Assembly: GCF_019459305.1 (NCBI RefSeq) | Contig: NZ_JAIBES010000132.1 | Coordinates: forward strand, 1 to 47,369 | Direction of reading: 5' to 3' | Source: Sphingopyxis sp. | GTDB taxonomy: Bacteria; Pseudomonadota; Alphaproteobacteria; Sphingomonadales; Sphingomonadaceae | DNA: 47,369 bases | Shown: positions 1-8,768 of the stretch, piece after piece | Layout: every line of letters starts with the position of its first letter | Numbering within the stretch: the first letter of the stretch is position 1 | Notes under the pieces: generated by a model | What the model saw: only the letters and a program-made list of their open reading frames with translations | Told to the model about the DNA's origin: nothing | The model's database searches: none | Program-made: the position numbers and the translations under genes

Positions 1-447
1 TTCTTTAGACCTTTATTTTTCCCCCTTCGCGTCGGGGGGGGGGTCCGCTTTTTATATCCCCCTCCGCTTGGGGGGTGGGTGCATGGGGGGGGCTATCGGG
101 GCCCGGCGGGGGGGGCGCAACGAGGATGCTTGGGTGTGCCAGCGCCGAGAATCATAAACCCCCGTCCCAGGGGCGGTGGAACGGGGGTTCAAGGTCAGCG
201 TTCGTCACGCTCTTGAATGAAGACACCGGGCAATCCGGGTGGGGCAACAGGGGGAAACCCAAATCCGGGGCCGTGTTGGCGTCTTCGAGAGTTGAAATAG
301 CCCCGCGTCCCTGTCGCCAAGCTGAACGAAAAACGGCGGCACAGCGCCGATTTTGCAGTTCGTCGATGCTGGGCGACGGTTCGGCGGAAAAAGACCGGGG
401 AGTTTTGCAAGAAAACGCACCGGCCCGAATTTTTCGTTCAGCCTCGG
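1..447. other. Contig-end region without a clear gene
   Basis: I see no convincing coding sequence here. The first 130 bases contain long G and C homopolymers that do not resemble the clean high-GC sequence further in, which suggests poor assembly at the contig end. A C-rich/G-rich hairpin lies at about 161-193 (arms around CCCCCGT and ACGGGGG). Read on the minus strand it is followed by a short T-rich stretch, so it could be the terminator of the lolA-ftsK transcript; this is weak evidence. Confidence 0.5.
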
Positions 448-1092
448 TCAGCGACCGCGTTTGTTCGGGCGAGGATCGGTCCAGCGGAACGCCGAATCGG
501 CGACCGCGACGTTGAATTTCTGGTTACTGAGGTCGATCCGCGTCCGGTTGTTCTGCGAATCGAGCGCGACCCAGCCGCGCAGACGCAGTCCGGCGGGCGC
601 GCCACTATCGCGCACGAACACCATCGTGATCGTGCCATATTCGGGGCGTTTGGTATCCTTGACCTCGACGCTCAGCACATCGTTGCTGCCGGTGGGGATG
701 ACCTTGGCATATTTGGTCAGGTCGCGATCGGGGTCGAGCAGCGCGCCGAGCGGTGAATTCTTCACCGGCCAGCGCTGCACCTGCCGCACCTCATAATCGA
801 TCATCGTCAGTGAACTCCCGTCGCCGACGATCAGCAGCGGGACGTCCTTCTGATATTGAAACCGAATTTTGCCGGGGCGTTTGAGCGTCAGCTTGCCCGA
901 CAGGCGCTGGCCGTTGCGGTCGGTCTGGACGAAATCGGCGGTCATCGACCCGGTCGATTTGAGATGCGACTGCACCGCCGCGAGGGTGTTCGACGACTGC
1001 GCGACGGCAGGAACGCCGATCGCGAGCCCGGCGACGGTCAATGGCGTCAGCGTCCAGGCGGCAAGGCGGGTGAGGGAATACTTCAGGGTCAT
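448..1092 (-). CDS. lolA: Outer-membrane lipoprotein carrier protein LolA
   Basis: LolA is the periplasmic chaperone that takes lipoproteins from the LolCDE transporter to the outer membrane. The protein is 214 aa from the ATG at 1092. An in-frame start 12 codons upstream exists, but starting at MTLKYSLTRL puts a normal Sec signal peptide first, with a hydrophobic core and an AVAQS cleavage region near residue 32. The mature part has the family pattern: an early amphipathic helix with SMTADFVQTDRNG, then alternating beta strands (GKLTLKRPGKIRF, then SLTMIDYEVRQVQRWP). Length suits the family. It lies downstream of ftsK on the same strand, a neighbourhood common in alphaproteobacteria. The last residues (DPRPNKRGR) approach the low-quality contig end, so the exact C terminus is uncertain. 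Confidence 0.9.
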   Translation of the reverse strand: MTLKYSLTRLAAWTLTPLTVAGLAIGVPAVAQSSNTLAAVQSHLKSTGSMTADFVQTDRNGQRLSGKLTLKRPGKIRFQYQKDVPLLIVGDGSSLTMIDYEVRQVQRWPVKNSPLGALLDPDRDLTKYAKVIPTGSNDVLSVEVKDTKRPEYGTITMVFVRDSGAPAGLRLRGWVALDSQNNRTRIDLSNQKFNVAVADSAFRWTDPRPNKRGR

Positions 1093-1202
1093 GGGACTCT
1101 CATTCTGTTCTATGTTCGCTCGGCTCATCGCAGGCGGGCATTGAACCCGCCGTGAACCTGCTCGTCAGACGCCGTTCAAACCGCGAGACGGGCGAAGGTT
1201 CC

Positions 1203-3515
1203 TCACCGCTGTTGGCCATATTGATCGGTCAGCACATCGCGGCGGCCGACATGGTTGGGCGGACTGACCAGCCCTTCCTCCTCCATCCGCTCGATCAGCC
1301 GCGCGGCGCTGTTGTACCCGATGCGCAGCTGGCGTTGCAGCCAGCTGGTCGACGCCTTCTGGCTTTCGACGACGATCTGGCAGGCTTTCGCATACATGCG
1401 GTCCTCGGCGCTGTCGCCGCCCGCGGGAGCGCCCTCCATCGCAAAGCCGCCATCCTCGGGATCCTCGGTGACGCTCTCAATATAGTCGGGGCGGCCCTGC
1501 CCGCGCCAATGATCGGCGACCGCGCGCACTTCGTCGTCGGACACGAACGGGCCATGAATACGCGTGATCTGCTTGCCGCCGGGGACATAGAGCATATCGC
1601 CCTTGCCAAGCAGCTGTTCGGCACCCGCCTCGCCCAAAATGGTGCGGCTGTCGATCTTCGACGTAACGTTAAAGCTGATGCGCGTCGGCAGGTTCGCCTT
1701 GATCACGCCGGTGATGACGTCGACCGACGGGCGCTGTGTCGCGAGGATCAGGTGGATGCCCGCCGCGCGCGCCTTTTGCGCTAGCCGCTGGATCAGAAAT
1801 TCGACCTCCTTGCCCGCGGTCATCATCAGGTCGGCGAGCTCGTCGACGACGATCACGATCTGCGGCAGCGGCGCATAGTCGAGCGCCTCTTCCTCATAGA
1901 CCGGCTGGCCGGTGTCAGGGTCGTAGCCGGTCTGGACGCGGCGGCCGAGCGACTTGCCCTTGGCGAGCGCGCCGCGGACCTTGTCGTTGTAGCTTGCGAG
2001 GTTGCGCACCGACAGCGACGACATCATCCGGTAGCGGTCTTCCATCTGCTCGACCGCCCATTTCAAGGCGCGGATCGCCTTTTTCGGTTCGGTCACCACC
2101 GGGGCGAGCAAATGCGGAATATCGTCATAGACGCTGAGCTCCAGCATCTTGGGGTCGATCATGATCATCTTCACCTGGTCGGGGCCAAGGCGATAGAGCA
2201 ACGACAGGATCATCGCATTGAGCCCGACCGACTTACCCGAGCCGGTGGTACCCGCGATCAGCAGGTGCGGCATCGGCGCGAGATCGGCGATCATCGGGTC
2301 GCCGCTGATATTCTTGCCGAGAATGATCGGCAGCGCCCCGGTCTGGTCCTGGAACAAGGCACTGCCGATGATTTCGTGCAGCACCACCGACTCGCGGTTC
2401 GCGTTGGGCAGTTCGATGCCGATCACGGTGCGGCCCGGAATCGGCGCGATGCGTGCCGACAGCGCCGACATGTTGCGCGCGATGTCATCGGCGAGGTTCG
2501 ACACGCGGCTCGCCTTCGTCCCCGGCGCGGGTTCGAGTTCGTACATGGTGACGACGGGGCCGGGGCGGACCGCGGTGACAACGCCCTTGACCTGAAAATC
2601 CTCTAGCACCGATTCGAGCAGGCGCGCGTTGCGCTCCAGCCCGGCCTTGTCGATCTGGCCGGTCGGTCCCGGCGGCGGCGGCGCGAGCAGGTCGATCGAC
2701 GGCAGCTGATAATTGGTGAACAGCTCGGTCTGCGGCTTGGGCCGGGGCTTCGACGGCACGGTGCGCTGCGCGGGGTCCGCGATCTCTGGCGGCGCGCGGT
2801 CGCTGGGTTCGGCGATCGCGCGCGGGCGCACGACGCGCTCCATCAGGTTCGGCGCCCTGCCACTCTCGTCGGCGGCGCGCGCCGGCTCGGCGATGCGGCG
2901 GCGCTCGGCGGCGGGCAAGCGGAAGCGCGACGCCCATCCCTTTTCCAGCCGCAGCGCGCGCCACGCGAGCCACAGGCCGATGGTGACGAGTAGCAGGATG
3001 GTGGCAATGCGAATCAGCGCCGCCGCGGGTTCGCCCGCCGTCGCAAACAGCGGCGTGATCGCGCCGCCGATCAGCAGCGCGATGATGCCACCCCAGCCTG
3101 CGGGCATCGGTGCGCTCGTCGCGGGCGCCCACAGCTCGACGCCCAGCCCGACGAGCAGAATGCCGATGAAGCTGTAGGCGAGCTGGCGCAGCCAATAGGG
3201 TTGCGGCGCGCCTAGCCACAGCCGCCACGCGAGCAAGCCGAGCAGCGGTAGCAGCAAGGCAATCCCGACGCCGCCGATTGACAGGCCGAGATCGGCGAAC
3301 CACGCGCCCGCGCTGCCCATCCAGTTGGCGGCGGCGCCGTGCGCGGCGGTGTTGAGCGCGGCATCGGTGCTGTCATAGGTGACAAGCGCGAGGGTCAGGA
3401 ACAGCGTGAACAGCGCGAGCGCCGCCGCGGCGCTGATCACCAGCGATCGCGCGATGCTCTGGCGGAAAACGGTGCGCCAATCGGCCTTTGCCGGTGCGCC
3501 CTTGCGGCTGGCCAT
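1203..3515 (-). CDS. ftsK: DNA translocase FtsK
   Basis: FtsK is the septal, membrane-anchored hexameric ATPase that pumps chromosome termini during division and activates XerCD recombination. The 770-aa protein has about four hydrophobic membrane segments within residues 25-190. A Pro/Arg-rich linker follows at about 200-290. The motor has a Walker A motif GTTGSGKSVGLN near residue 428 and a Walker B-like VIVVDELADLM. The C-terminal winged-helix gamma domain (LQRQLRIGYNSAARLIERM) reads KOPS sequences. The linker is short, giving the compact SpoIIIE/FtsK size usual in alphaproteobacteria. The start at MASRKGAPAK precedes the first membrane segment. The gene seems complete and ordinary. Confidence 0.97.
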   Translation of the reverse strand: MASRKGAPAKADWRTVFRQSIARSLVISAAAALALFTLFLTLALVTYDSTDAALNTAAHGAAANWMGSAGAWFADLGLSIGGVGIALLLPLLGLLAWRLWLGAPQPYWLRQLAYSFIGILLVGLGVELWAPATSAPMPAGWGGIIALLIGGAITPLFATAGEPAAALIRIATILLLVTIGLWLAWRALRLEKGWASRFRLPAAERRRIAEPARAADESGRAPNLMERVVRPRAIAEPSDRAPPEIADPAQRTVPSKPRPKPQTELFTNYQLPSIDLLAPPPPGPTGQIDKAGLERNARLLESVLEDFQVKGVVTAVRPGPVVTMYELEPAPGTKASRVSNLADDIARNMSALSARIAPIPGRTVIGIELPNANRESVVLHEIIGSALFQDQTGALPIILGKNISGDPMIADLAPMPHLLIAGTTGSGKSVGLNAMILSLLYRLGPDQVKMIMIDPKMLELSVYDDIPHLLAPVVTEPKKAIRALKWAVEQMEDRYRMMSSLSVRNLASYNDKVRGALAKGKSLGRRVQTGYDPDTGQPVYEEEALDYAPLPQIVIVVDELADLMMTAGKEVEFLIQRLAQKARAAGIHLILATQRPSVDVITGVIKANLPTRISFNVTSKIDSRTILGEAGAEQLLGKGDMLYVPGGKQITRIHGPFVSDDEVRAVADHWRGQGRPDYIESVTEDPEDGGFAMEGAPAGGDSAEDRMYAKACQIVVESQKASTSWLQRQLRIGYNSAARLIERMEEEGLVSPPNHVGRRDVLTDQYGQQR

Positions 3516-3638
3516 GCTGTTTGCGGTTCCTATCAGTTAACCACGGCGATATGCACATGCGCCGGACTCGCCGTCAAGCGCGGGGCAGCGCGCGTCCACA
3601 GCCTTTCCAAGCGCGCCGCGGCGCGCTAGGGCAGGTTC

Positions 3639-4880
3639 ATGAGTGAAACCCTGCGCAGCGATGTCCTGATCTCGGGGGGCGGCCTCGTCGGCCAGGCGCT
3701 CGCCCTGGCCCTGTCGCACCATGGTCTGTCGGTCCAGATCGTCGATCCCGCCGACCCGGTCACGACGATCGCGCCGGGCTTCGATGGCCGCGCGTCGGCG
3801 ATCGCCAGCGCGACTTGGCAGATGTTCGAAGTACTGGGGATCGCCGAGCGGCTCAAGGGTCACGGCTGTCCGATCCGCGCCATTCAGGTCGCCGACGGCG
3901 CCCCCGACAGCGGCCGCGGCGGTAATCTCGATTTCGTCACCGCTGACGGCGACCCGCCGCTCGGTACGATGATCGAGAACCGCCAGCTCCGCCTCGCGCT
4001 TGCCGCGGGGCTTGCCGATGCGTCGCTGGTCCGGCTGCATATGCCCGCCGCGGTCGTGTCGCGCGATATCGATGGCCATGGCGTCACGCTGACCCTCGCT
4101 GACGGTACGAAGCTCGTCGCCCCGCTGCTGATCGTCGCGGAAGGCCGCCGTTCGCCGACGCGCGACGCCGCAGGCTTCAGCATTGCCAACTGGTCGTACC
4201 ACCACCATGCCCTGATCGGCGCGGTGTCGCATGAACGGACGCACGACAATGTCGCGCACGAAATCTTCTACCCCTCCGGCCCCTTCGCGCTGCTGCCGCT
4301 GGTCGATGACACCGAGGGACGGCATCGCTCGGCGTTCGTGTGGACGGTCGCCGAAAATGACGGTCCCGGTTTCGCCAAGCTCGGTGACCGCGGCTTTGTC
4401 GCCGAATTGCAGAAGCGCGCGGGCGGGGTGCTTGGCGCGATGCAGCTCGTCGCACCGCGCATGAGCTATCCGCTCGGCTTCCACCACAGCGCGTCGATCG
4501 TCGCCGAGCGCATCGCGCTGGTCGGCGACGCCGCACATGGCATCCACCCGATCGCCGGGCAGGGACTCAACCTCGGCCTGCGCGACGTCGCGGCGCTGAC
4601 CGAAGTGCTCGTCGAGGGCGCACGTCTCGGGCTCGACCTCGGCGATGCTGCCTTGCTCGCGCGCTATCAGCGTTGGCGCGGGCTCGACAATATGATGGTC
4701 AGCCTCGCCACCGACGGGCTGACCCGCCTGTTCGGCATCCCCGGCCGCACCGCCGCCGCGGTGCGCCGCACCGGCTTGGGAGCGGTGCAGCGCCTGCCGA
4801 TGCTCAAGCGCTTCTTCATGGACGAGGCGCGCGGCGAGGCGGGCGATTTGCCAAGGTTGCTCGCGGGGGCGGAGGTCTAG
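3639..4880 (+). CDS. UbiH/Coq6-family FAD-dependent hydroxylase (ubiquinone biosynthesis)
   Basis: A flavoprotein monooxygenase of the UbiH/UbiF/VisC/Coq6 family, expected to hydroxylate the ring of ubiquinone precursors at the inner membrane. In the 413-aa protein I see the N-terminal dinucleotide fold (DVLISGGGLVGQALALAL, residues 8-25). A variant of the middle DG motif is present (VAEGRRSPTRD, where ADG is usual). The FAD-ribose motif is LVGDAAHGIHPIAGQGLNLGLRD near residue 290, characteristic of this family. It is transcribed away from ftsK across about 120 bp. I cannot tell which ring position it hydroxylates, so I give no symbol. Confidence 0.9.
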   Translation: MSETLRSDVLISGGGLVGQALALALSHHGLSVQIVDPADPVTTIAPGFDGRASAIASATWQMFEVLGIAERLKGHGCPIRAIQVADGAPDSGRGGNLDFVTADGDPPLGTMIENRQLRLALAAGLADASLVRLHMPAAVVSRDIDGHGVTLTLADGTKLVAPLLIVAEGRRSPTRDAAGFSIANWSYHHHALIGAVSHERTHDNVAHEIFYPSGPFALLPLVDDTEGRHRSAFVWTVAENDGPGFAKLGDRGFVAELQKRAGGVLGAMQLVAPRMSYPLGFHHSASIVAERIALVGDAAHGIHPIAGQGLNLGLRDVAALTEVLVEGARLGLDLGDAALLARYQRWRGLDNMMVSLATDGLTRLFGIPGRTAAAVRRTGLGAVQRLPMLKRFFMDEARGEAGDLPRLLAGAEV

Positions 4881-4894
4881 ACGCAACCTCTTAG

Positions 4895-4978
4895 CCCGTT
4901 TGTGTCGAACGAAGTCAAGACACCTCGCGGTCTTACGCATCGTCGAGGGGCATCTCGACTTTGCTCGATTCGAACGGG
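4895..4978. repeat. REP-like imperfect inverted repeat
   Basis: Two arms of about 33 bases face each other around a short loop. The left arm runs CCCGTTTGTGTCGAACGAAG... and the right arm ends TTGCTCGATTCGAACGGG. Reverse-complementing the right arm gives CCCGTTCGAATCGAGCAAAG..., which matches the left arm at most positions. I recall closely similar palindromes as frequent intergenic elements in sphingomonad genomes. It sits just after the hydroxylase stop codon and could act as an mRNA-stabilising or terminating hairpin. Confidence 0.7.
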
Positions 4979-5079
4979 ATTGTACGTATTTCTACCTACC
5001 TCCTCATCAGCCCGCGGCTCATCTATTTCCCTATCCCCGTCACCGCGGCACCAACGCCGCAGCACCATGGGGACGGACC

Positions 5080-5758
5080 ATGTCGGCGAAAAGCGACGCG
5101 CTCAAAACGGCGATGACAGACTATATCCAGGCGCGAACCGCGCGCGGCGCGGCGCCGGACGCGCGGGCGCGGGTGGTCGCCGACCGGGCGTTCGCGCGGC
5201 TGGCGGCGCTGGTGGCGCCGCGCATCCGCTACTTCACGCGCAGCTATGGATTGGCCGACGTCACCGACGATGCGGCGCAGGTCTGCGCCATCGCGCTCCA
5301 CCGCGCCGCCGAACGCTATGATCCCGCGCTGGCGCGCATCACGACCTATGTGAACTGGCAGCTGCGCGCCAAGCTGCAGGAGCTGCGCTTCCGCCTCCAC
5401 GGCAACCAGCGTTCGGCGGGGCGGCGGGCTTGTCACTGCGACGCTGTCGCTCGATACGCTGCAAGCCGACGGGGCCGACGACTGGCTGATCGATCCCGTC
5501 ACAAAAGCCGCGACCGAACAGGCAGCGGGCGACGACCTCGCGGGCCTCGTCGCCGACCGGCTGGTCGGCGAATGGGTAGCGCGCCGTCGCACCACACTGC
5601 TGCGAGCTTCGCGAGTTGACAATGATCGCATCGAGACGCACCTCGCCGCCGAAAAGGCGCTGGTCCGCGATCAGCTCAGGGGGAACGACGCCGCGGAACG
5701 GCTGCGCGAATGCGACCGCCATATCGTCCGCCGTACGGCGCCTCGCAAATTGAACTGA
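5080..5758 (+). pseudogene. Sigma-70 region-2-like protein, reading frame broken once
   Basis: The N-terminal 110 residues from the ATG at 5080 resemble sigma-70 region 2: a helix with DVTDDAAQVCAIALHRAAERYDP, then ITTYVNWQLRAKLQELRF, in the order seen for core binding and the -10 helix. The frame then drifts at about 5417-5425, within a run reading GCGGGGCGGCGGGC. Removing one G there gives a continuous protein that resumes as GLVTATLSLDTLQADGADDW and ends naturally as HIVRRTAPRKLN at 5758, about 225 aa in total. Because both halves look well conserved, an assembly error is at least as likely as true inactivation. The second half may be an atypical region 4. The function is inferred only from the sigma-like half. 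Confidence 0.65.
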
Positions 5759-5766
5759 GCACCCGC

Positions 5767-6417
5767 CTATTGCAGCGTCGCGCGCCCGTCGTCGCTGTCA
5801 TAGCGGCCGAAAAATTGCATCAGCTGGACGACCAGCTCAGCGCGCGCGTCGATCGGGGTCGCTTCCAGCAGTGCCTGCTTCGCCGCGGCATCGAAGGGCG
5901 CGACCTGCGCGATGCCGTTGACCAGCGTCGCATCGTCGAGCTGGCCAACCGAATCCCAGTCGACGACATAGCCCTGCCGCGCCGCAAAGCGCTTGGCCTC
6001 GCGCTCCAGGCTGGCGCGTTCGACGCTCGAAAGCACCGCGTCGTCCTCGATCTCGGTTTCGATCTCGGCTTCGACCTGGCGAAACGGGGTGACGACATCG
6101 AGCTCGCGCCGGACGCGAAAGCGCGCGACGCCTTCAAGCACGAGGTTGAAGCGCCCGTCGTCGAGCGCCTCGACATCGACGATGCGTCCGACGCAGCCGA
6201 CATCATAAAGCGCGGGCGGCTCGCGGCTTTCTTCGCCGGGCAACTGGCGCGGCTGGATCATTCCGATCTGACGGTCGCGCGCCAGCACTTCCTGCACCAT
6301 CGCCGAATAGCGGGGCTCGAAAATATGCAGCGGAAGGTGCAGCCCGGGAAACAGCACCGCGCCGGGCAGCGGAAAAATCGCGATCCGCTGGATGGTCAGG
6401 GGCGCTTCGGCGTTCAT
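5767..6417 (-). CDS. LON substrate-binding domain protein (peptidase S16-like, no protease domain)
   Basis: A 216-aa protein consisting only of the N-terminal substrate-recognition domain of Lon protease. There is no AAA+ or Ser-Lys protease domain. The N terminus has the domain hallmark IAIFPLPGAVLFPGLHLPLHIFEPRY, broken here for display at residues 11-36, followed by YDVGCVGRIVDVEALDDGRFNLVLEG. I chose the ATG at 6417 because it overlaps the stop codon of the upstream thioredoxin gene as ATGA, indicating translational coupling, and because the domain begins just after it. This trx-LON gene pair is common in alphaproteobacteria. Its biochemical role is not established. Confidence 0.88.
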   Translation of the reverse strand: MNAEAPLTIQRIAIFPLPGAVLFPGLHLPLHIFEPRYSAMVQEVLARDRQIGMIQPRQLPGEESREPPALYDVGCVGRIVDVEALDDGRFNLVLEGVARFRVRRELDVVTPFRQVEAEIETEIEDDAVLSSVERASLEREAKRFAARQGYVVDWDSVGQLDDATLVNGIAQVAPFDAAAKQALLEATPIDARAELVVQLMQFFGRYDSDDGRATLQ

Positions 6418-7328
6418 CAGCCGAACAGGATCAGCGACAGACGACGGCGCTGCGCCGCGACCCACGGATCTTCCAGCCCGACGGCTTCGAACAGCGCCAG
6501 CAATTTGGCGCGCGCGCTATCCTCCTGCCATTCGCGGTCGGCGGCGACGATGTGGAGCAGATTGTCGGCGGCGGCGTCGCGCTGCCCCGCGCCGATCTGC
6601 GCGCTGGCCAAGTCAAAGCGCGCCTGATGGTCGTCGGGATTGGCGGCGACCGCGGCTTCGAACGCGGCCAGTTCACCCGCGTCGGGGGCGTCGGCGGCGA
6701 GCGCGAGCGCACTTTTTGCCTGCGCGATCGCGGGATCGTCGGCGAGTTCGGCGGGCACCATGTCGAGCGCACCGTGCGCGCTCGTCAGGTCGCCCGCGAG
6801 CACAAAGGCGCGGATCAATCCGCCATGCGCCGCGGCGTTGTCGGGCGCCATCTCGATGATCTGCCCAAAAATGCCGGCTGCGCGTGTCCCGTCGCCTTCG
6901 GCCAGCACGGTTTCGCCCATTTCGATCAGCGGCGCGATCTCGACCGCGCGCGCCTTCGCCTCGCTTTCAATCGGCAGCTGCGCGAGCAGCTGGTCGAGCG
7001 TTGTCTTCAACTGGCTTTCGGTTCGCGCGTTGGTCAGATTGGCGACCGGCTGCCCCTGAAAAATCGCATAGACGGTCGGGATCGACTGGACTTGGAACTG
7101 GCTGGCGATGAAGCGATTCGCATCGACATCGATCTTGGCGAGCAGTACGCCCTTTTCAGCGTAGTCGGCGGCGACCTTTTCCAGGATCGGGGTCAGCTGT
7201 TTGCACGGCCCGCACCATTCGGCCCAGAAATCGAGGATCACCAATTTGGTCATCGACGGCTCGACGACGTCGCGGCGGAAGGCTTCGACGGCTTCCTTCT
7301 CGGTGGGGTTCAGACCCAAAGTGGCCAC
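6417..7328 (-). CDS. Thioredoxin-TPR co-chaperone (YbbN/CnoX-like)
   Basis: A 303-aa cytoplasmic protein with an N-terminal thioredoxin fold (about residues 15-125) carrying the active site WAEWCGPCKQL, followed by TPR-like helical repeats to the end. This architecture matches YbbN/CnoX, a holdase that delivers substrates to chaperonins and protects them during oxidative stress. The classical redox motif CGPC is intact here. The E. coli CnoX site is degenerate, so this homologue may still be redox active. It begins at the ATG at 7328 and is coupled by ATGA overlap to the downstream LON-domain gene. Confidence 0.88.
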   Translation of the reverse strand: MATLGLNPTEKEAVEAFRRDVVEPSMTKLVILDFWAEWCGPCKQLTPILEKVAADYAEKGVLLAKIDVDANRFIASQFQVQSIPTVYAIFQGQPVANLTNARTESQLKTTLDQLLAQLPIESEAKARAVEIAPLIEMGETVLAEGDGTRAAGIFGQIIEMAPDNAAAHGGLIRAFVLAGDLTSAHGALDMVPAELADDPAIAQAKSALALAADAPDAGELAAFEAAVAANPDDHQARFDLASAQIGAGQRDAAADNLLHIVAADREWQEDSARAKLLALFEAVGLEDPWVAAQRRRLSLILFG

Positions 7329-7500
7329 GCGTCATGCTCCTGTTTAAAAATGCCAGGTCATCTATGTGGGAATTGCGGCGAATATGCCAACCCTTCGCCC
7401 GCGATAAGATGCGAAATGCATGAAGAGGGGTTGCCGACTCAAAAACCCGATGCTAAGCGCCCGCCTCACCCGCTGGAACCGACCGGTTTCAGCCGCCAGA

Positions 7501-7575
7501 GCGGGCGTAGCTCAGGGGTAGAGCACAACCTTGCCAAGGTTGGGGTCGAGGGTTCGAATCCCTTCGCCCGCTCCA
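7501..7575 (+). tRNA. tRNA-Gly (GCC anticodon)
   Basis: A full cloverleaf can be drawn. The acceptor stem is GCGGGCG at 7501-7507 with CGCCCGC at 7565-7571, then a discriminator base and encoded CCA. The anticodon arm is CAACC-TTGCCAA-GGTTG with anticodon GCC at 7533-7535. The T arm carries GGTTCGAATCC. The 3' end of tRNA-Gly is a frequent integration site, and the sequence immediately downstream turns into accessory DNA. Confidence 0.97.
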
Positions 7576-7641
7576 GTTTTTCCAGTATTTTCAACGGTTT
7601 ACGTAACGACTCGTTCGACGTCTAAAACGCTCGTTTTCTTT

Positions 7642-7662
7642 GGGCTACCACCGGGCTACCAC
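7642..7662 (+). repeat. Tandem GGGCTACCAC pair downstream of tRNA-Gly
   Basis: GGGCTACCAC occurs twice in direct orientation, at 7642-7651 and 7653-7662, about 70 bp after the tRNA. I recall similar GGGCTAC repeats between a tRNA 3' end and the integrase gene of tRNA-targeted islands, where they may be arm-type recombinase sites. No integrase follows here; an IS element does. Confidence 0.45.
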
Positions 7663-7761
7663 GGATCAAGGTTGGTGCTCGCATCTCCTAAAGCCCACCA
7701 ACGGTTGCGCAAGCATTTGTATCGGCGACGCATTCAAGGCAATGTAGCTATCCCTGGCTAG

Positions 7762-8624
7762 GGCCAGGACTCATTGATCAGAGCCAGAAGATGACGGTAG
7801 TGGCGAGGGCTACGGCGGAGAAGATGGCCTTCGGACACCGATCGTAGCGCGTGGCGACGCGCCGCCAGTCTTTGAGACGACCGAACATGATCTCGATGCG
7901 ATTGCGGCGTTTTTAGCGCCGCTTGTCGTATTTTACGGCCCTGTTCCGTATTTGCCGGCCCAGGATGCAGGGCGTGATCCCCTTTTCCTGCAAGGCGTCA
8001 CGGAACCAGTCGGCATCATAGCCTCGGTCGGCCAGCATCCATTGCGCTTTGGGCAGACTGCCATGCAAAGCGGCCGCGCCAGTGTAATCGCTGACTTGGC
8101 GAGCGGTCATGAAGAAACTGATGCGACGGCCATTCGCATCGGCGATCGGCGCAGGCGCGGAACCGCCTCCACAGCATGCAGCTTGGTGTCCATGCCGCCC
8201 TTCGTGCGCCCGATCAGGCGTCCCGGACCCCTTTTTTACCCGCAGGCTGGAAGCCGTGCGGTGAGCCTTGAGATAGGTCGCGTCGATCATGATCGTCTTG
8301 CGTTCGGGAGCCTGAGGTGTCGCCGTCCCTCCATTATGCGGATGAAGATGCCTTTGTCGCTCCACCGCTTCCAGCGCTTGTAGAGCGTCTTTTCCGGGCC
8401 GTATTCTCTCGGAGCATCGCGCCACCTCAGCCCATTGCGATTGACGAAGATGATGCCGCTCAAAACCCGCCCGTCGCCGACGCGCTCGCGGCCATGGCTC
8501 TTCGGAAAATAGGGCTGAAGACGCGCGATCTGACCGTCCGTCAGCCAATACAAATCACTCATCATTCAGGCCCTCGCAGTGAGCCTGAATCACAGCGGCC
8601 TGCTCAAATCAATGGGCCCTGCCC
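7762..8624 (-). mobile_element. IS5-family insertion sequence (IS427-like), degenerate
   Basis: About 863 bp bounded by imperfect inverted repeats: the left end reads GGCCAGGACTCATTGATC and the right end, reverse-complemented, GGGCAGGGCCCATTGATTTG. CTAG flanks both sides (7758-7761 and 8625-8628), consistent with the target duplication of many IS5-family members. It carries one minus-strand transposase split into two frames. The exact boundary could differ by a base or two. Confidence 0.85.
7778..8565 (-). pseudogene. IS5-family transposase, frameshifted and interrupted
   Basis: The first frame (8565 to 8287) encodes the N-terminal DUF4096-like part (SDLYWLTDGQIARLQPYFPK, GLRWRDAPREYGPEKTLYKRW). 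The DDE catalytic part lies in another frame (IMIDATYLKAHRTASSLRVKKG, then ADANGRRISFFMTARQVSDY and WMLADRGYDADWF). A -1 shift between the two is normal for this IS group. However, the segment between KKG and ADANGRR runs in a third frame (GRLIGRTKGGMDTKLHAV), and a TAA at 7913-7915 replaces the Tyr expected after YDKRR. The reading then continues KRRNRIEIMFGRLKDWRRVATRY to a stop at 7778. The enzyme is almost certainly inactive unless these are sequencing errors. Confidence 0.88.
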
Positions 8625-8634
8625 CTAGAATAAA

Positions 8635-8670
8635 ATTCATCCGATGAATGATTGATACGTGATTCATTGA
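8635..8670. promoter_or_regulatory. Overlapping ATTCAT/ATGAAT palindromes upstream of the TonB receptor
   Basis: ATTCAT (8635-8640), ATGAAT (8644-8649) and ATTCAT (8662-8667) form two nested palindromes with 3- and 12-base spacers, in an AT-rich stretch. They lie 100-130 bp upstream of the receptor start and only a few bases from the IS end. They look like an operator, but the regulator is unknown. Confidence 0.4.
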
Positions 8671-8768
8671 TTTGAAGATTACGCAAAGCTCGAGCACAAA
8701 CGCACACCTGCAAGCTAGATTAGCAATACAAGACAATTGGAAAGAAAATTCAGAATACAGGGGAAAGT

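Noticed and set aside
3537..4940. 467-aa open frame opposite the UbiH-like gene
   Set aside because: It is a high-GC antisense shadow, rich in Arg/Ala/Glu with no motif, while the plus strand carries all family motifs.
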